Below, one piece after another: positions 16,903-27,454 of a DNA stretch of 64,000 nt. The stretch's first letter is position 1, and each line of letters starts with the position of its first letter. The stretch comes from Variovorax sp. RA8 (lineage in GTDB: Bacteria > Pseudomonadota > Gammaproteobacteria > Burkholderiales > Burkholderiaceae_C), in NCBI RefSeq assembly GCF_901827175.1, contig NZ_LR594662.1, positions 1,922,001-1,986,000 of the forward strand, read 5' to 3'. The position numbers and the translations under genes are program-made. Below the pieces are notes generated by a model that saw nothing but the letters and a program-made list of their open reading frames with translations, did no database searches and was not told where the DNA came from.

Positions 16903-17694
16903 TTGACCACCGAACTCATCGAGCATCTCGAACAGGGCGTACTGACGCTCACCCTCAACAGGCCCGAGCGCCTGAACGCACTGACGGTGCCCATGACCGA
17001 GGCACTGCTCGAGGCGCTGCGCCGTGCCGCCGTCGACCAGCGCGTGCGTGCCGTGGTGCTGACCGGTGCTGGGCGTGCTTTCTGCGCCGGCGGCGACGTC
17101 AAGGCCATGGCGGAGGATGACGCGGCACCGCAAACACTCGAGTCGCGCACGCTCCAGCTGCGCGAGCACATGGAGTGTTCTCGCCTGCTCCACGAGATGT
17201 CCAAGCCGACCATCGCCGTCGCCCGCGGCGCGGTGGCGGGCGCGGGCCTGTCGCTCGCGCTGGCCTGCGACCTGCTGCTGGCGAGCGACACGCTCAAGCT
17301 CACCTCGGCCTTCGCCAAGGTCGGGCTGTCGGGCGATTTCGGCAGCACCTACTTCCTGACCCACCTGCTGGGGCCGCGCGCGCGGGCCTTTGCGTTGCTG
17401 TCGCCCGTGCTCAAGGCGGACGAGGCGCTTGCGCTCGGCCTTGTCACCCGCGTCGTCGCAGACGCCGAGCTCGACGCCGAGGGCCGCGCGCTCGCGCAGC
17501 AGCTCGCCGATGGCCCGTCGATCACGCTGGGCCACATCAAGGCCAACCTCAATGCCGCGGAGCAGGGCGCCACGCTGGCGCAGGCGCTCGACCACGAGGC
17601 CATCCGGCACATCCGCTGCGGCATGACCGAAGACCACCAGGAAGCGGCCCGCGCCTTCGTCGAGAAGCGCGCGCCGAAGTTCGTCAATCGCTGA
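16903..17694 (+). CDS. Enoyl-CoA hydratase/isomerase (crotonase), TTG start
   Basis: A 263-residue crotonase. The oxyanion-hole segments are AFCAGGD (59-65) and GAVAGAGLSLA (around 110-119). The catalytic region reads FAKVGLSGDFGSTYFL, with Asp145 where PaaG-type isomerases carry Asp, rather than the Glu of classical hydratases. This favours an isomerase or special hydratase role. No ATG fits; TTG 16903 lies 8 bp after AGGAGA and places the standard N-terminus directly, so it is the start. The SDR gene follows 11 bp later. Confidence 0.87.
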   Translation: MTTELIEHLEQGVLTLTLNRPERLNALTVPMTEALLEALRRAAVDQRVRAVVLTGAGRAFCAGGDVKAMAEDDAAPQTLESRTLQLREHMECSRLLHEMSKPTIAVARGAVAGAGLSLALACDLLLASDTLKLTSAFAKVGLSGDFGSTYFLTHLLGPRARAFALLSPVLKADEALALGLVTRVVADAELDAEGRALAQQLADGPSITLGHIKANLNAAEQGATLAQALDHEAIRHIRCGMTEDHQEAARAFVEKRAPKFVNR

Positions 17695-17705
17695 AGGAGC
17701 CCGTC

Positions 17706-18476
17706 ATGGACCGCTTTTCTCTCAAGGGCAAGACCGCCATCGTCACCGGTTCGTCCCGCGGCATCGGCCGCGCCATCGCCATCGCCTACGCCCGCGCTGG
17801 GGCGCGTGTCGTCGTCACAAGCCGGAAGCTGGACGCCTGCAATGCCGTCGTCGAGCAACTGCGCGGCGAAGGGCTGGAAGCGATGGCCATCGCGTGCAAT
17901 ATCTCCGGCAAGGAGCAGGTCGCCGCGCTGGTCGACCAGACCGAGAAGGCGTACGGGCCGGTCGACGTGCTGGTCTGCAACGCCGCCGTCAACCCGTACT
18001 ACGGGCCGATGTCGGGCATCACCGACGAGGCGTTCTCCAAGGTGATGGACGTGAACATCCGCTCCAACCTCTGGCTGGTCAACCGCGTGGCGCCGGGCAT
18101 GGCAGAGCGGGGCGGCGGCTCGATCGTGATCATCAGTTCGATCGCGGGCTTGACGGGGTCGCGGGTGCTGGGCGCCTACGCGATCTCCAAGGCGGCCGAC
18201 ATGCAGCTGGCGCGCAACCTCGCGCTCGAATGGGGCAAGCAGGGCGTTCGGACCAACTGCATTGCGCCCGGCCTCATCAAGACCGACTTCGCCAAGGCGC
18301 TGTGGGACAACCCGCAGACGCTGGCCGCCGCGCTGGCTTCCAGTCCGCTCAACGCCATCGGAGATCCGGAGGACATCGCCGGTGCGGCGTTGCTGCTCGG
18401 CTCCGATGCCGGGCGCTTCATCACCGGCACGACGATCGTGATCGACGGCGGCGCCACCATCGGCGGCGAGGCCTGA
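17706..18476 (+). CDS. Short-chain dehydrogenase/reductase (SDR)
   Basis: A classical 256-residue SDR. The cofactor motif is TGSSRGIG (14-21), the NAA(V) motif is CNAAV (91-95), the catalytic serines lie at 144-145, and Tyr158-x3-Lys162 (YAISK) completes the site. The absence of an acidic residue right after the second strand (VVTSRKLD) and the Arg40-Lys41 pair suggest NADP(H), though this is not decisive. In this operon it probably oxidises or reduces a 3-hydroxyacyl or 3-oxoacyl-CoA, or a 4-hydroxyacyl intermediate. Ribosome site GAAGGAG precedes the ATG. Confidence 0.92.
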   Translation: MDRFSLKGKTAIVTGSSRGIGRAIAIAYARAGARVVVTSRKLDACNAVVEQLRGEGLEAMAIACNISGKEQVAALVDQTEKAYGPVDVLVCNAAVNPYYGPMSGITDEAFSKVMDVNIRSNLWLVNRVAPGMAERGGGSIVIISSIAGLTGSRVLGAYAISKAADMQLARNLALEWGKQGVRTNCIAPGLIKTDFAKALWDNPQTLAAALASSPLNAIGDPEDIAGAALLLGSDAGRFITGTTIVIDGGATIGGEA

Positions 18477-18496
18477 AGGCCGCGCGGGAGCATTCA

Positions 18497-19315
18497 ATGA
18501 CCTACCAGGACATCACCGTCGTGACCGAAGGCCGCATCCGAACCGTCACGCTGAACCGGCCCGACCGGCTCAATGCGTGGACGCACCGCATGGAAGCAGA
18601 GTTCCGCCAGGCGGTGGAAGCCGCCGAGGCCGACGAAGCCGTGCGCGCCATCGTCGTCACCGGTGCGGGCCGAGGCTTCTGTGCCGGCGCCGACATGGAC
18701 ATCCTCGAGGCCGGTGCGGCCGGTGCGGCCGGCAGCGCCGCGTCCGAAGCGCCGGCCGCGCCCGCGGTTGCAGGCATCGACGCCAACTACGCCTGGCGCT
18801 TCAGCTACCTGCTGCGCGTGCGCAAGCCGCTGTTCGTGGCCATCAACGGGCCCATCGCCGGCATCGGCCTGTGCATGGCCGTCTTCTGCGATTTCCGCTA
18901 CATGGCCGAAGGCCGGAAGCTCACCACCGCCTTTGCCAAGCGCGGGCTGATCGCCGAGCACGGCATCTCGTGGATGCTGCCCCGGCTGATCGGGCCCACC
19001 CAGGCGCTGGACCTGCTCCTGTCCGCGCGCACGCTCGACACGGCCGAGGCTGCGTCGGTGGGACTGGTGAAGGCCCTGCCGGCCGAAGGCTTCCTCGCGC
19101 GCGTCCAGGCCATCGCGAGGGACATGACCGACAACGCCTCGCCGCGCTCGATCGGCGTGATCAAGCGGCAGGTGTACGACAGCCTGTTCCAGGACCTCGA
19201 CACCGCCTGGCGCCGCGCCGACGAGGAGATGCAAGCCTCTTTCGGCAGCGAGGATTTCCGCGAAGGCGTGGCGCACTTCCTGGAAAAGCGGCCTCCCGCG
19301 TTCACCGGCCGCTGA
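18497..19315 (+). CDS. Enoyl-CoA hydratase (crotonase) with Ala-rich insertion
   Basis: A 272-residue crotonase. Residues GFCAGADMD (60-68) and PIAGIGLCMA (119-128) build the oxyanion hole, and AKRGLIAEHGISWML provides Glu154 as a candidate catalytic acid. Between about 71 and 92 lies a low-complexity Ala/Pro/Gly insertion right after the CoA-binding loop, absent from the sister crotonase at 16903. It could change the acyl pocket or be a neutral linker. The gene follows the SDR by 20 bp and precedes the GntR regulator by 68 bp. Confidence 0.9.
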   Translation: MTYQDITVVTEGRIRTVTLNRPDRLNAWTHRMEAEFRQAVEAAEADEAVRAIVVTGAGRGFCAGADMDILEAGAAGAAGSAASEAPAAPAVAGIDANYAWRFSYLLRVRKPLFVAINGPIAGIGLCMAVFCDFRYMAEGRKLTTAFAKRGLIAEHGISWMLPRLIGPTQALDLLLSARTLDTAEAASVGLVKALPAEGFLARVQAIARDMTDNASPRSIGVIKRQVYDSLFQDLDTAWRRADEEMQASFGSEDFREGVAHFLEKRPPAFTGR

Positions 19316-19328
19316 CGAGCGGCAGCCG

Positions 19329-19338
19329 TGAAATAACA
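19329..19338. promoter_or_regulatory. Candidate operator, site 2 (TGAAATAACA) upstream of the GntR gene
   Basis: TGAAATAACA matches 9 of 10 positions with the core TGATATAACA at 15638 and 8 of 10 with TGTTATAACA at 29768. It lies 46 bp before the start codon of the GntR regulator at 19384, as expected for autoregulation. The wider stretch is itself an inverted repeat, with AAATA (19331) and TATTT (19346) as arms. Confidence 0.45.
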
Positions 19339-19383
19339 TATAAGCTATTTGACAGAGCGCGCTTTCCCCACGCTCCCCATCCC

Positions 19384-20100
19384 ATGGACGACATCCTCAC
19401 CCGCGACAGCCTCAACGCACAGGCGTACAGCCGCCTCTGCCGCGACCTCAAGGCAGGCCGGTTCGCGCCCGGCGAGAAGCTGAAGCTGCGCGATCTCGCG
19501 GCCGAGATGGGCATCAGCCCGACGCCGGTGCGCGAGGCGCTGGCGCGGCTGATCTCCGAGCAGGCGCTCGAGCAGGTCGGGCACCACTCGGTGCGGGTGC
19601 CGGTGATGAGCGAGCGGCGCTTTGCCGAGGTGCGCGAACTGCGACTGATGCTCGAGGGCGAGGCGGCCGCACGCGCGGCGCTGCATGCCGGCAGCGAGGA
19701 CGTGAAGAAGCTCGAGGCGCTGCACGAGCGCATGGCCGCCTTGCGCGAGGCGGGCGATACGGCCGGCGAGCTGCTCGAATCGGAGCGCTTCCACATGGGC
19801 ATCTACGCGCTGGCCGACATGCCGGTGCTGCAGCGCATGGTCGAAAGCCTCTGGCTGCAGTGCGGGCCGCTCATGAAGGCGCTGCAGACGCACGCGATGG
19901 GGCAGCCGCGCAAGCAGCACCCGCATCACATGGTGCTGCGCGGGCTTCGCAAGCGCGACGGCGAGGTGGCCCGGCGCGGCATCCACGACGAGATCGAGCG
20001 CACCACCGCGCCGATCCTCGCGTACCTGCGCGAGCGCGGCGAGGACGCGCCGGCGCAGCCCGCCCCGGCCGCGCGGCGCGCGGCCCGCCAGGCCGCCTGA
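19384..20100 (+). CDS. GntR-family regulator (FCD type), likely local regulator of the acyl-CoA genes
   Basis: A 238-residue regulator. The winged helix spans about residues 8-72 (LKLRDLAAEMGISPTPVREA), and the FCD helical domain spans 75-220, with stretches such as ESERFHMGIY. The last 20 residues are an Ala/Pro/Arg-rich tail. It is the last gene of the CoA-transferase operon but has its own AT-rich upstream gap carrying a candidate operator at 19329. Because related sites lie before the CoA-transferase operon and the ABC-importer operon, it probably represses these until a CoA ester or acid appears. That assignment is an inference. Confidence 0.9.
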   Translation: MDDILTRDSLNAQAYSRLCRDLKAGRFAPGEKLKLRDLAAEMGISPTPVREALARLISEQALEQVGHHSVRVPVMSERRFAEVRELRLMLEGEAAARAALHAGSEDVKKLEALHERMAALREAGDTAGELLESERFHMGIYALADMPVLQRMVESLWLQCGPLMKALQTHAMGQPRKQHPHHMVLRGLRKRDGEVARRGIHDEIERTTAPILAYLRERGEDAPAQPAPAARRAARQAA

Positions 20101-20172
20101 GGCGCCAGCCCAAGGTACGTGCGCGCCACCGGCGCGCCGCGGGTCCATGCACCAGGGAAATGGACCTGAATG

Positions 20173-20188
20173 CCCAATATTCATTGGG
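20173..20188. repeat. Inverted repeat CCCAA-N6-TTGGG upstream of acyl-CoA ligase
   Basis: CCCAA at 20173-20177 and TTGGG at 20184-20188 flank an AT-rich hexamer, in the 197-bp gap between the GntR gene and the ligase at 20298. It may be an operator for the ligase or a small RNA hairpin. There is no direct evidence for either. Confidence 0.4.
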
Positions 20189-20238
20189 GTTCACTTGCCG
20201 CAGCCGGCGCGTGGCCGCATGATCGCAAAAGAAAAAAA

Positions 20239-20266
20239 CGGGCGCCTCGCTTCGCGGGCCAGCCCG
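20239..20266 (-). terminator. Hairpin adjoining a poly-A tract (possible leftward terminator)
   Basis: CGGGC at 20239-20243 pairs with GCCCG at 20262-20266, and an inner stem closes on a TTC loop. Immediately left is a run of seven A (20232-20238), so read on the minus strand the hairpin is followed by seven T. That is the layout of a rho-independent terminator for leftward transcription, although no leftward gene ends close by. It might stop antisense transcription arriving from the gene at 21994. Confidence 0.4.
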
Positions 20267-20297
20267 GAAATGCGCAATCGACCGGAGACACGCCAGG

Positions 20298-21959
20298 ATG
20301 ATCGCCTACCGCCACGGCCAAAGGCCGCTGCACGAGTATTTGCGGGAGCATGCCCGCAGGACACCCGACAAGCCCGCCTTGGTCTGGTATGGGCGGCGCA
20401 TCAGCTACGCCGAGCTCGATGACCTGAGCGATCGCTTCGCCCAGAGCCTGCGCGAGCGAGGCATCGGCCAGGGCGACGTGGTGGCGCTTTTCCTGCACAA
20501 CTGTCCGCAGTACCTCATCGCGCACTTCGGCGTGCAGAAGCTCGGTGCGATCGTGAGCCCGTGCAACCCCGACGCGCGTGCCTACGAGCTCGAGCACCAG
20601 CTGACCGAACTCGACGCCAGCGCCATCGTCGCGGGCGAGGAACTGCTCAAGGTCGTGCTCGGCTCTCGCGCCCTGCGCACCGTCGCCCATGTCTATGCGG
20701 TGCGCTATGGCGACATGCTGCCCGCGACACTGGCCATGGACGTGCCGCCCGGCATTCGTCTGCGCCATGAGCCCGCACCGCCCCTGCCGGCCTGCGTGAT
20801 CGACTTCGCCGACGCGCTGGCGGAGGCGGGCCCGTTCACGCCGGTCGACACGATCGCGATGGACGATGTCTGCCTCATGGCCTACACCTCCGGCAGCACC
20901 GGCCTGCCCAAGGGCGCGATGATCAGCTTCGAGTGCGCGCTCTACAAGACCGCGGTGAGCGCGGACGGCTTCCGGCTGGGTGAAACGGACGTCATGCTGG
21001 CCGACGTCGCGCTGCACCACATCTCCGGCATGATGACCGGCCTTGCGCTGCCGATCTACTGCGGCGCCACCGTCGTGCTGCTGCGCCGCTTCGACGCCAC
21101 CGCGGTGCTGCAGGCCATCGAGGCCTGCCGGGTGAGCTGGTGGTACACCATGGCCCCCTCGCTGCCTTCGGTGATGGCCTGTGATGATGCCACCACCTTC
21201 GACCTGTCTTCGCTGCGCACCACGGTGGGCACGAGCTTCGGTGTGCAACTGAGCGAATTGCTCGCGCGGCGCTGGAGCCGCTTCGCGAACGAATGCCTCG
21301 TCTACGAGGCCGGCTACGGCCTGAGCGAGACCCACACGTGCGACACGCTGATGCCGCCCGATGCCATCAAGTGGGGCACCAACGGCAAGCCCGCCCCCGG
21401 CGTGGAGCTGCGCATCGTCGACCCCGAGACCGGCCGCGACCTGCCGGCCGGCCAGCGCGGCGAGATCCTGCTGCGCAGCCCCATCCGCTACAAGGGCTAC
21501 TGGCTGCAGCCGGCTGTCACGCAGGCCATGCTGCTCGACGGCTGGCTTCGCACCGGCGACGTCGGCGTGGTCGACGAGGAAGGCTACCTGACCTTCCTGG
21601 GCCGCACCAAGGAAATGATCAAGGTCTGGAGCTACAGCGTGTTCCCGGAGGAGGTCGAGGCCATCCTCGCCCTGCATCCCGACGTGCGCCAGGCCGCGGT
21701 GGTCGGCCTGCCCGACCCCGACCGCGGCGAGGCTGTCCAGGCCTACGTGGTGCTGAAGGAGGAGGCGGCCGCCCGCGTGCGCGCCGGCCAGCAGGCCGAC
21801 CGCGTCGACCAGAAGATCATCGAGTGGTGCTTGCAGCACATGTCGCACTACAAGGTGCCGCGCACCGTGATCTTCCGCAGCGGCCTGCCGTCGTCCGAAA
21901 GCGGCAAGCTGCTGCGCCGGATGCTGCACGATCCGGCCGCATCGATGGCGATCAACTGA
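20298..21959 (+). CDS. AMP-forming acyl-CoA synthetase/ligase
   Basis: A 553-residue member of the ANL superfamily. The P-loop-like motif YTSGSTGLPKG lies at about 195-205, GYGLSET at about 338, and the hinge/C-terminal region contains RTKEMIKVWSYSVFPEEVE. It activates a carboxylic acid with ATP to the acyl-AMP and then to acyl-CoA. The exact acid is unknown; a medium-chain, branched or alicyclic acid would fit the company of acyl-CoA dehydrogenases and thiolase. It is a clear paralogue of the ligase at 38193, both starting with PLHEYLR and a stretch on PDK. GGAGA precedes ATG 20298. Confidence 0.92.
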   Translation: MIAYRHGQRPLHEYLREHARRTPDKPALVWYGRRISYAELDDLSDRFAQSLRERGIGQGDVVALFLHNCPQYLIAHFGVQKLGAIVSPCNPDARAYELEHQLTELDASAIVAGEELLKVVLGSRALRTVAHVYAVRYGDMLPATLAMDVPPGIRLRHEPAPPLPACVIDFADALAEAGPFTPVDTIAMDDVCLMAYTSGSTGLPKGAMISFECALYKTAVSADGFRLGETDVMLADVALHHISGMMTGLALPIYCGATVVLLRRFDATAVLQAIEACRVSWWYTMAPSLPSVMACDDATTFDLSSLRTTVGTSFGVQLSELLARRWSRFANECLVYEAGYGLSETHTCDTLMPPDAIKWGTNGKPAPGVELRIVDPETGRDLPAGQRGEILLRSPIRYKGYWLQPAVTQAMLLDGWLRTGDVGVVDEEGYLTFLGRTKEMIKVWSYSVFPEEVEAILALHPDVRQAAVVGLPDPDRGEAVQAYVVLKEEAAARVRAGQQADRVDQKIIEWCLQHMSHYKVPRTVIFRSGLPSSESGKLLRRMLHDPAASMAIN

Positions 21960-21962
21960 AAA

Positions 21963-21977
21963 GGGGCGCACGGCCCC
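21963..21977. terminator. Short GC hairpin between convergent genes
   Basis: GGGGC (21963-21967) and GCCCC (21973-21977) form a 5-bp stem with a 5-base loop, in the 34-bp gap between the ligase stop and the stop of the facing acyl-CoA dehydrogenase. Four A precede it, which may serve leftward termination. It is short and weak by usual criteria. Confidence 0.35.
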
Positions 21978-21993
21978 GTTCGCTGTCTTCCGT

Positions 21994-23235
<1,242 letters not shown>

Positions 23236-23413
23236 GGTGTCGGAGGTGCGTGGATTGCCAGCGGAGTGGGGATGACTCGATGGTGCCCGGACCCGGCCGC
23301 GCCGTGGGCTGTCGGGCATGAAGGCTTTTCATCCGGCGCATGCGCCTTGTTGATGCAGCTGCAGCGGCGGCTGAAGGAACATCGGTGCGCATCCAATGGC
23401 GAAAGGAACCTAC

Positions 23414-25507
23414 GTGACAGCCAGCTACGAAGTGCGCGACGGCATTGCCGTCGTCACAATGGACAATCCCCCCGTCAACAGCCTGGGCCTGGGCAACCGC
23501 CGGTTCATCGCGGAATCCATCTCGCGTGCGCAGGACGATGCCGAGGTCCTCGCGGTCGTGCTGACCGGGAAGGGACGCGCGTTCTGCGGCGGTGCCGATA
23601 TCCGCGAGTTCAACAAACCCGAAGCGACCGCGTCGCCGGAGCTGGTGGACGTGATCCGCCTGGTCGAAGGCTGCACCAAGCCCGTGGTGGCGGCGCTCCA
23701 TGGCGTCGTGATGGGCGGCGGGCTCGAGCTGGCCATGGGCTGCCACTACCGCGTCGTGCAGAGCGGCACGCAGGTCGCATTGCCCGAGGTGCGCATCGGC
23801 ATCCTGCCCGGCGCGACCGGCACCCAGCGGCTGCCGCGCCTGATCGGGCTCGAAGCCGCACTCAACATGATCGTGACCGGCAACACGGTGATGAGCGATG
23901 CCTTGGTCGAGCTGCCGTCGCAGAAGCTGTTCGACCGGCTCGTCCGGGAGGACGTCGTGGCCGCAGCGATCGAGTTCGCGCGCGCCAAGGCGCAGGTTCG
24001 GCCGCTGCCGCGCTCCCGCGACCTGAAGGTCGAGCATCCGAACGCCGAGGCCTACCTGCGGTTCGCGCGCAACATGGTGGCGGCCAGCTCGCGCAACTAC
24101 CCGGCGCCGCTTCGCTGCCTGGACTGCGTTGCGCAGTCGGTGCGCCTGGACTTCGACGCGGCCGTCGACTATGAGCGCGCCGCGATCATCGAGCTCGTGT
24201 GGACGCCGGAGAGCGCCGCACTGCGCAATGCGTTCTTCGCCGAACGCGCGGCCAGCAAGATCGCGGACGTGCCCGAAGACACGCCCCAGCGCCCCATCCA
24301 ATCTGTCGGCGTGATCGGTGCCGGCACCATGGGAGGCGGCATCACCATGAACTTCCTCAACGCCGGCATCCCCGTCAAGATCCTCGAGATGAAGCAGGAG
24401 GCCCTGGACCGCGGCATCGCCACCATCCGCAAGAACTACGAGGCCCAGGTCAAGAAGGGCAAGCTCCAGGCCGACAAGTACGAGCAGCGCATGGCGCTGC
24501 TGTCCACCACGCTGGACTACAACGACCTGAAGGACGCCGACCTCATCATCGAGGCCGTCTTCGAGGAGCTGGGCGTCAAGGAGAAGGTCTTCAAGGAACT
24601 CGACCGCGTCGCCAAGCCCGGGGCCATCCTCGCGTCCAACACCTCCACCCTCGACGTCGACAAGATCGCCGCCTTCACCAAGCGCCCGCAGGACGTCGTC
24701 GGCATGCACTTCTTCAGCCCCGCCAACGTGATGAAGCTGTTGGAGGTCGTGCGCGGCAAGCACACCGCCAAGGACGTGCTCGCCACCGTCATGGGCGTCG
24801 CCAAGAAGATCAAGAAGACGGCGGTGGTCTCCGGCGTGTGCGACGGCTTCATCGGCAACCGCATGATCGAGCAGTACTCGCGCCAGGCCGGCTTCCTCCT
24901 CGACGAGGGCGCCACCCCGCAGCAGGTGGACCGCGCCATCGAGAAGTTCGGCTTCGCCATGGGCCCCTTCCGCATGGGCGACCTGGCCGGCAACGACATC
25001 GGCTGGGCGATCCGCAAGCGCCGGGCCGTCGAGCATCCCGACATGAAGTACAGCCGCACCGCCGACAAGCTGTGCGAGCTCGGCCGCTTCGGCCAGAAGA
25101 CCGGGGCAGGGTGGTACGACTACCAGGCGGGCAAGCGCGACGCGATCCCGTCGCAGCTCGTCAACAAGATGATCGAGGACCACCGCAAGGAGCTCGGCAT
25201 CACGCCGCGCAAGATCTCCGACGAGGAGATCGTGCAGCGCCTGGTCTACGCGCTGGTCAACGAGGGCGCGCACATCCTGGAGGACGGCATCGCTTCCAAG
25301 TCGGGCGACATCGACATGGTCTACCTCACCGGCTACGGCTTCCCCATCTGGCGCGGCGGCCCCATGCACTACGCCAACCAGGTCGGACTCTTCAACGTGG
25401 CCGAGGCGATGAAGCGCTTCGCGAGGAACCCGCGCGACGACGCGGCGTTCTGGCAGCCCGCGCCGCTGATCCGGAAGCTGGTGGCCGAAGGCAGGCAGTT
25501 CGGCTGA
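23414..25507 (+). CDS. FadJ-like bifunctional enoyl-CoA hydratase / 3-hydroxyacyl-CoA dehydrogenase
   Basis: About 697 residues. The N-terminal crotonase domain (1-190) shows [19 protein letters not shown] and [20 protein letters not shown] with a hydratase-type Glu. The 3-hydroxyacyl-CoA dehydrogenase NAD-binding domain starts near residue 298 with [11 protein letters not shown], contains [12 protein letters not shown] and [14 protein letters not shown], and is followed by two C-terminal 3HCDH domains. It converts enoyl-CoA to 3-oxoacyl-CoA for the thiolase 35 bp downstream. GTG 23414 has AAAGGA at good distance; ATG 23396, six codons upstream, lacks a well-placed ribosome site but remains possible. 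Confidence 0.92.
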   Translation: MTASYEVRDGIAVVTMDNPPVNSLGLGNRRFIAESISRAQDDAEVLAVVLTGKGRAFCGGADIREFNKPEATASPELVDVIRLVEGCTKPVVAALHGVVMGGGLELAMGCHYRVVQSGTQVALPEVRIGILPGATGTQRLPRLIGLEAALNMIVTGNTVMSDALVELPSQKLFDRLVREDVVAAAIEFARAKAQVRPLPRSRDLKVEHPNAEAYLRFARNMVAASSRNYPAPLRCLDCVAQSVRLDFDAAVDYERAAIIELVWTPESAALRNAFFAERAASKIADVPEDTPQRPIQSVGVIGAGTMGGGITMNFLNAGIPVKILEMKQEALDRGIATIRKNYEAQVKKGKLQADKYEQRMALLSTTLDYNDLKDADLIIEAVFEELGVKEKVFKELDRVAKPGAILASNTSTLDVDKIAAFTKRPQDVVGMHFFSPANVMKLLEVVRGKHTAKDVLATVMGVAKKIKKTAVVSGVCDGFIGNRMIEQYSRQAGFLLDEGATPQQVDRAIEKFGFAMGPFRMGDLAGNDIGWAIRKRRAVEHPDMKYSRTADKLCELGRFGQKTGAGWYDYQAGKRDAIPSQLVNKMIEDHRKELGITPRKISDEEIVQRLVYALVNEGAHILEDGIASKSGDIDMVYLTGYGFPIWRGGPMHYANQVGLFNVAEAMKRFARNPRDDAAFWQPAPLIRKLVAEGRQFG

Positions 25508-25542
25508 ATCCCCATCCTCATTTCCTTGCAAAGGACCTCACC

Positions 25543-26718
25543 ATGACCCGTGCCGTCATCGTCTCCACCGCCCGCACCCCGCTCGCCAAGAGCTGGAAAG
25601 GCGCCTTCAACATGACGCACGGCGCCACCCTCGGCGGCCATGCCGTGCAGCACGCCGTGGCGCGCGCCGGCATCGACGCCGCGGAGGTCGACGACGTCAT
25701 CATGGGCTGCGCCAACCCCGAGGGCGCCACCGGCGCCAACATCGCGCGCCAGATCGCCCTGCGTGCCGGCCTGCCCATCACCACCGCGGGCATGACCATC
25801 AACCGCTTCTGCTCCTCGGGCCTGCAGACCATCGCCACCGCCGCGCAGCGCATCGTGGCCGGCGAGGGCGAGGTCTACGTGGCCGGTGGCGTCGAGAGCA
25901 TCTCCTGCGTGCAGAACGAGATGAACAAGCACATGCTGGCCGACCCCTGGCTGGTCAAGCACAAGCCCGAGATCTACTGGAACATGCTGCAGACCGCCGA
26001 GCAGGTGGCCAAGCGCTACGACATCGGCCGCGACGCCATGGACGAGTACGGCGCCGCCAGCCAGCAGAAGGCCGCCGCCGCGCTGGAGAAGGGCCTGTTC
26101 AAGGACGAGATCGCCCCCATCACCGTGCTGGCCGGCGTGGCCGACCCGGTGCTGGGCCTGCGCACCAAGGAAGTCACGGTAGAGAACGACGAGGGCATCC
26201 GCCCCGGCACCACCAAGGAAGGCATCAGCGGCATCCGCCCGGCCATCCCCGGCGGCCTGATCTCTGCGGGCAACGCCAGCCAGTTCTCCGACGGCGGCGG
26301 CGCCTGCGTGGTGATGGAGGAGAGCTACGCCGAGAAGAAGGGCCTGAAGCCGCTGGGCCGCTTCCTCGGCTTCGCGGTCGCGGGCTGCGAGCCCGACGAG
26401 ATGGGCATCGGCCCGGTGTTCGCGATCCCCAAGGTGCTCAAGCGCCTGGGCCTGAAGATCGAAGACATCGACCTGTGGGAACTCAACGAGGCCTTTGCGG
26501 TGCAGGTGATCTACTGCCGCGACAAGCTGGGCATTCCCGGCGACCGGCTGAACGTCAACGGCGGCGCCATCGCGGTGGGCCACCCCTACGGCGTGAGCGG
26601 CCAGCGGCTGACCGGGCACGCGCTGATCGAGGGCAAGCGCCGCGGCGCGAAGAAGGTGGTGGTGACGATGTGCATCGGCGGCGGGATGGGTGCGGCGGGG
26701 GTGTTCGAGGTGCTTTGA
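25543..26718 (+). CDS. Acetyl-CoA acyltransferase (3-oxoacyl-CoA thiolase)
   Basis: A 391-residue thiolase. The nucleophile is Cys90 ([10 protein letters not shown]), the histidine motif is GHPYG (346-350, Tyr in place of the usual Ile/Leu), and the second catalytic cysteine is Cys377 (MCIGGGMG). It cleaves 3-oxoacyl-CoA with CoA to give acetyl-CoA and a shortened acyl-CoA. It is in one operon with the FadJ-like gene, making a compact beta-oxidation pair, and AAGGA lies 8 bp before the ATG. PimB- and FadA-like enzymes are the nearest relatives I recognise; substrate length cannot be deduced. Confidence 0.93.
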   Translation: MTRAVIVSTARTPLAKSWKGAFNMTHGATLGGHAVQHAVARAGIDAAEVDDVIMGCANPEGATGANIARQIALRAGLPITTAGMTINRFCSSGLQTIATAAQRIVAGEGEVYVAGGVESISCVQNEMNKHMLADPWLVKHKPEIYWNMLQTAEQVAKRYDIGRDAMDEYGAASQQKAAAALEKGLFKDEIAPITVLAGVADPVLGLRTKEVTVENDEGIRPGTTKEGISGIRPAIPGGLISAGNASQFSDGGGACVVMEESYAEKKGLKPLGRFLGFAVAGCEPDEMGIGPVFAIPKVLKRLGLKIEDIDLWELNEAFAVQVIYCRDKLGIPGDRLNVNGGAIAVGHPYGVSGQRLTGHALIEGKRRGAKKVVVTMCIGGGMGAAGVFEVL

Positions 26719-26733
26719 GCGCCCCCGGGTCGC

Positions 26734-27447
26734 CTACGGGTCGGATCGGAGGCGGAACGCGATGCCCTGGGCGCAGAATGCAGCGCGCCGGGCGTCCGCG
26801 CAGACATCGAAGCCTTGCGCCGACGCGTTGCGCACCAGCGGCGCGAGTTCGGCGGCGGCGAATTCCAGCGCGGTCACGCCCGTGCGCCCGTCCGCGGCCA
26901 AGGCGAAGCGAAGGTCGAAGCGGGCGAGGGCGACCCGAGGCAGTCCGCCGTCGTCGCGCGAGGGCCTCGCATGGAACAGTTGGGCCCAGTGAAGGGCAAC
27001 GCGCTCGGGCGCGCGGACCGCCAGCTCCAAGCCGCAGAGCCGGTCGGCGCCAGCTCCGGCTGTCGCGCGGCCGGCCTCGGCCGAACCTGCTGGTGCCGCC
27101 TGCTCGCGCAGGTCGACGGTGCAGGCCCCGGTATCCATGGCGTCGACCCGAAGGCGTGGCGTGCAGCCCAGCGCCGAACCGTCGAACGCCTCGATGCCGA
27201 GGCGCCGCAGGTGCGTGCGCTGCGTGCCGAGATCGTCGCAGCCCAGGTCGAGGGTGTCGCCCGGCGCGGTGCGGACTTCGAGCCATTGGTCGTCGAGCAG
27301 GAAGCGCCCGCACGATGAGTCCGCGGCTGCGCGCGGCGGCAAGGCGGCAATGCCCAGGACCTTGTCGAAGACCGAGGCCACGGCCGCCGCATCGGCAGCG
27401 GCGAAGCGCAAGCCGCGGAAGCAGGGCGGATGTAGGACCGGCGGCAT
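26734..27447 (-). CDS. Degenerate VOC/glyoxalase-like protein
   Basis: The 237-residue protein has one readable VOC-like unit at the N-terminus (FRGLRFAAADAAAVASVFDK) and a second, weak repeat after residue 125. A full set of metal ligands is not visible. It resembles in length and place the VOC protein at 14814, which also accompanies acyl-CoA metabolism genes. Translation starts 7 bp after the stop of the APH-type gene, so the two are in one transcript. The function is unknown; a binding or epimerase-like role on an acyl-CoA intermediate is only a guess. Confidence 0.65.
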   Translation of the reverse strand: MPPVLHPPCFRGLRFAAADAAAVASVFDKVLGIAALPPRAAADSSCGRFLLDDQWLEVRTAPGDTLDLGCDDLGTQRTHLRRLGIEAFDGSALGCTPRLRVDAMDTGACTVDLREQAAPAGSAEAGRATAGAGADRLCGLELAVRAPERVALHWAQLFHARPSRDDGGLPRVALARFDLRFALAADGRTGVTALEFAAAELAPLVRNASAQGFDVCADARRAAFCAQGIAFRLRSDP

Positions 27448-27454
27448 CTCGCGA

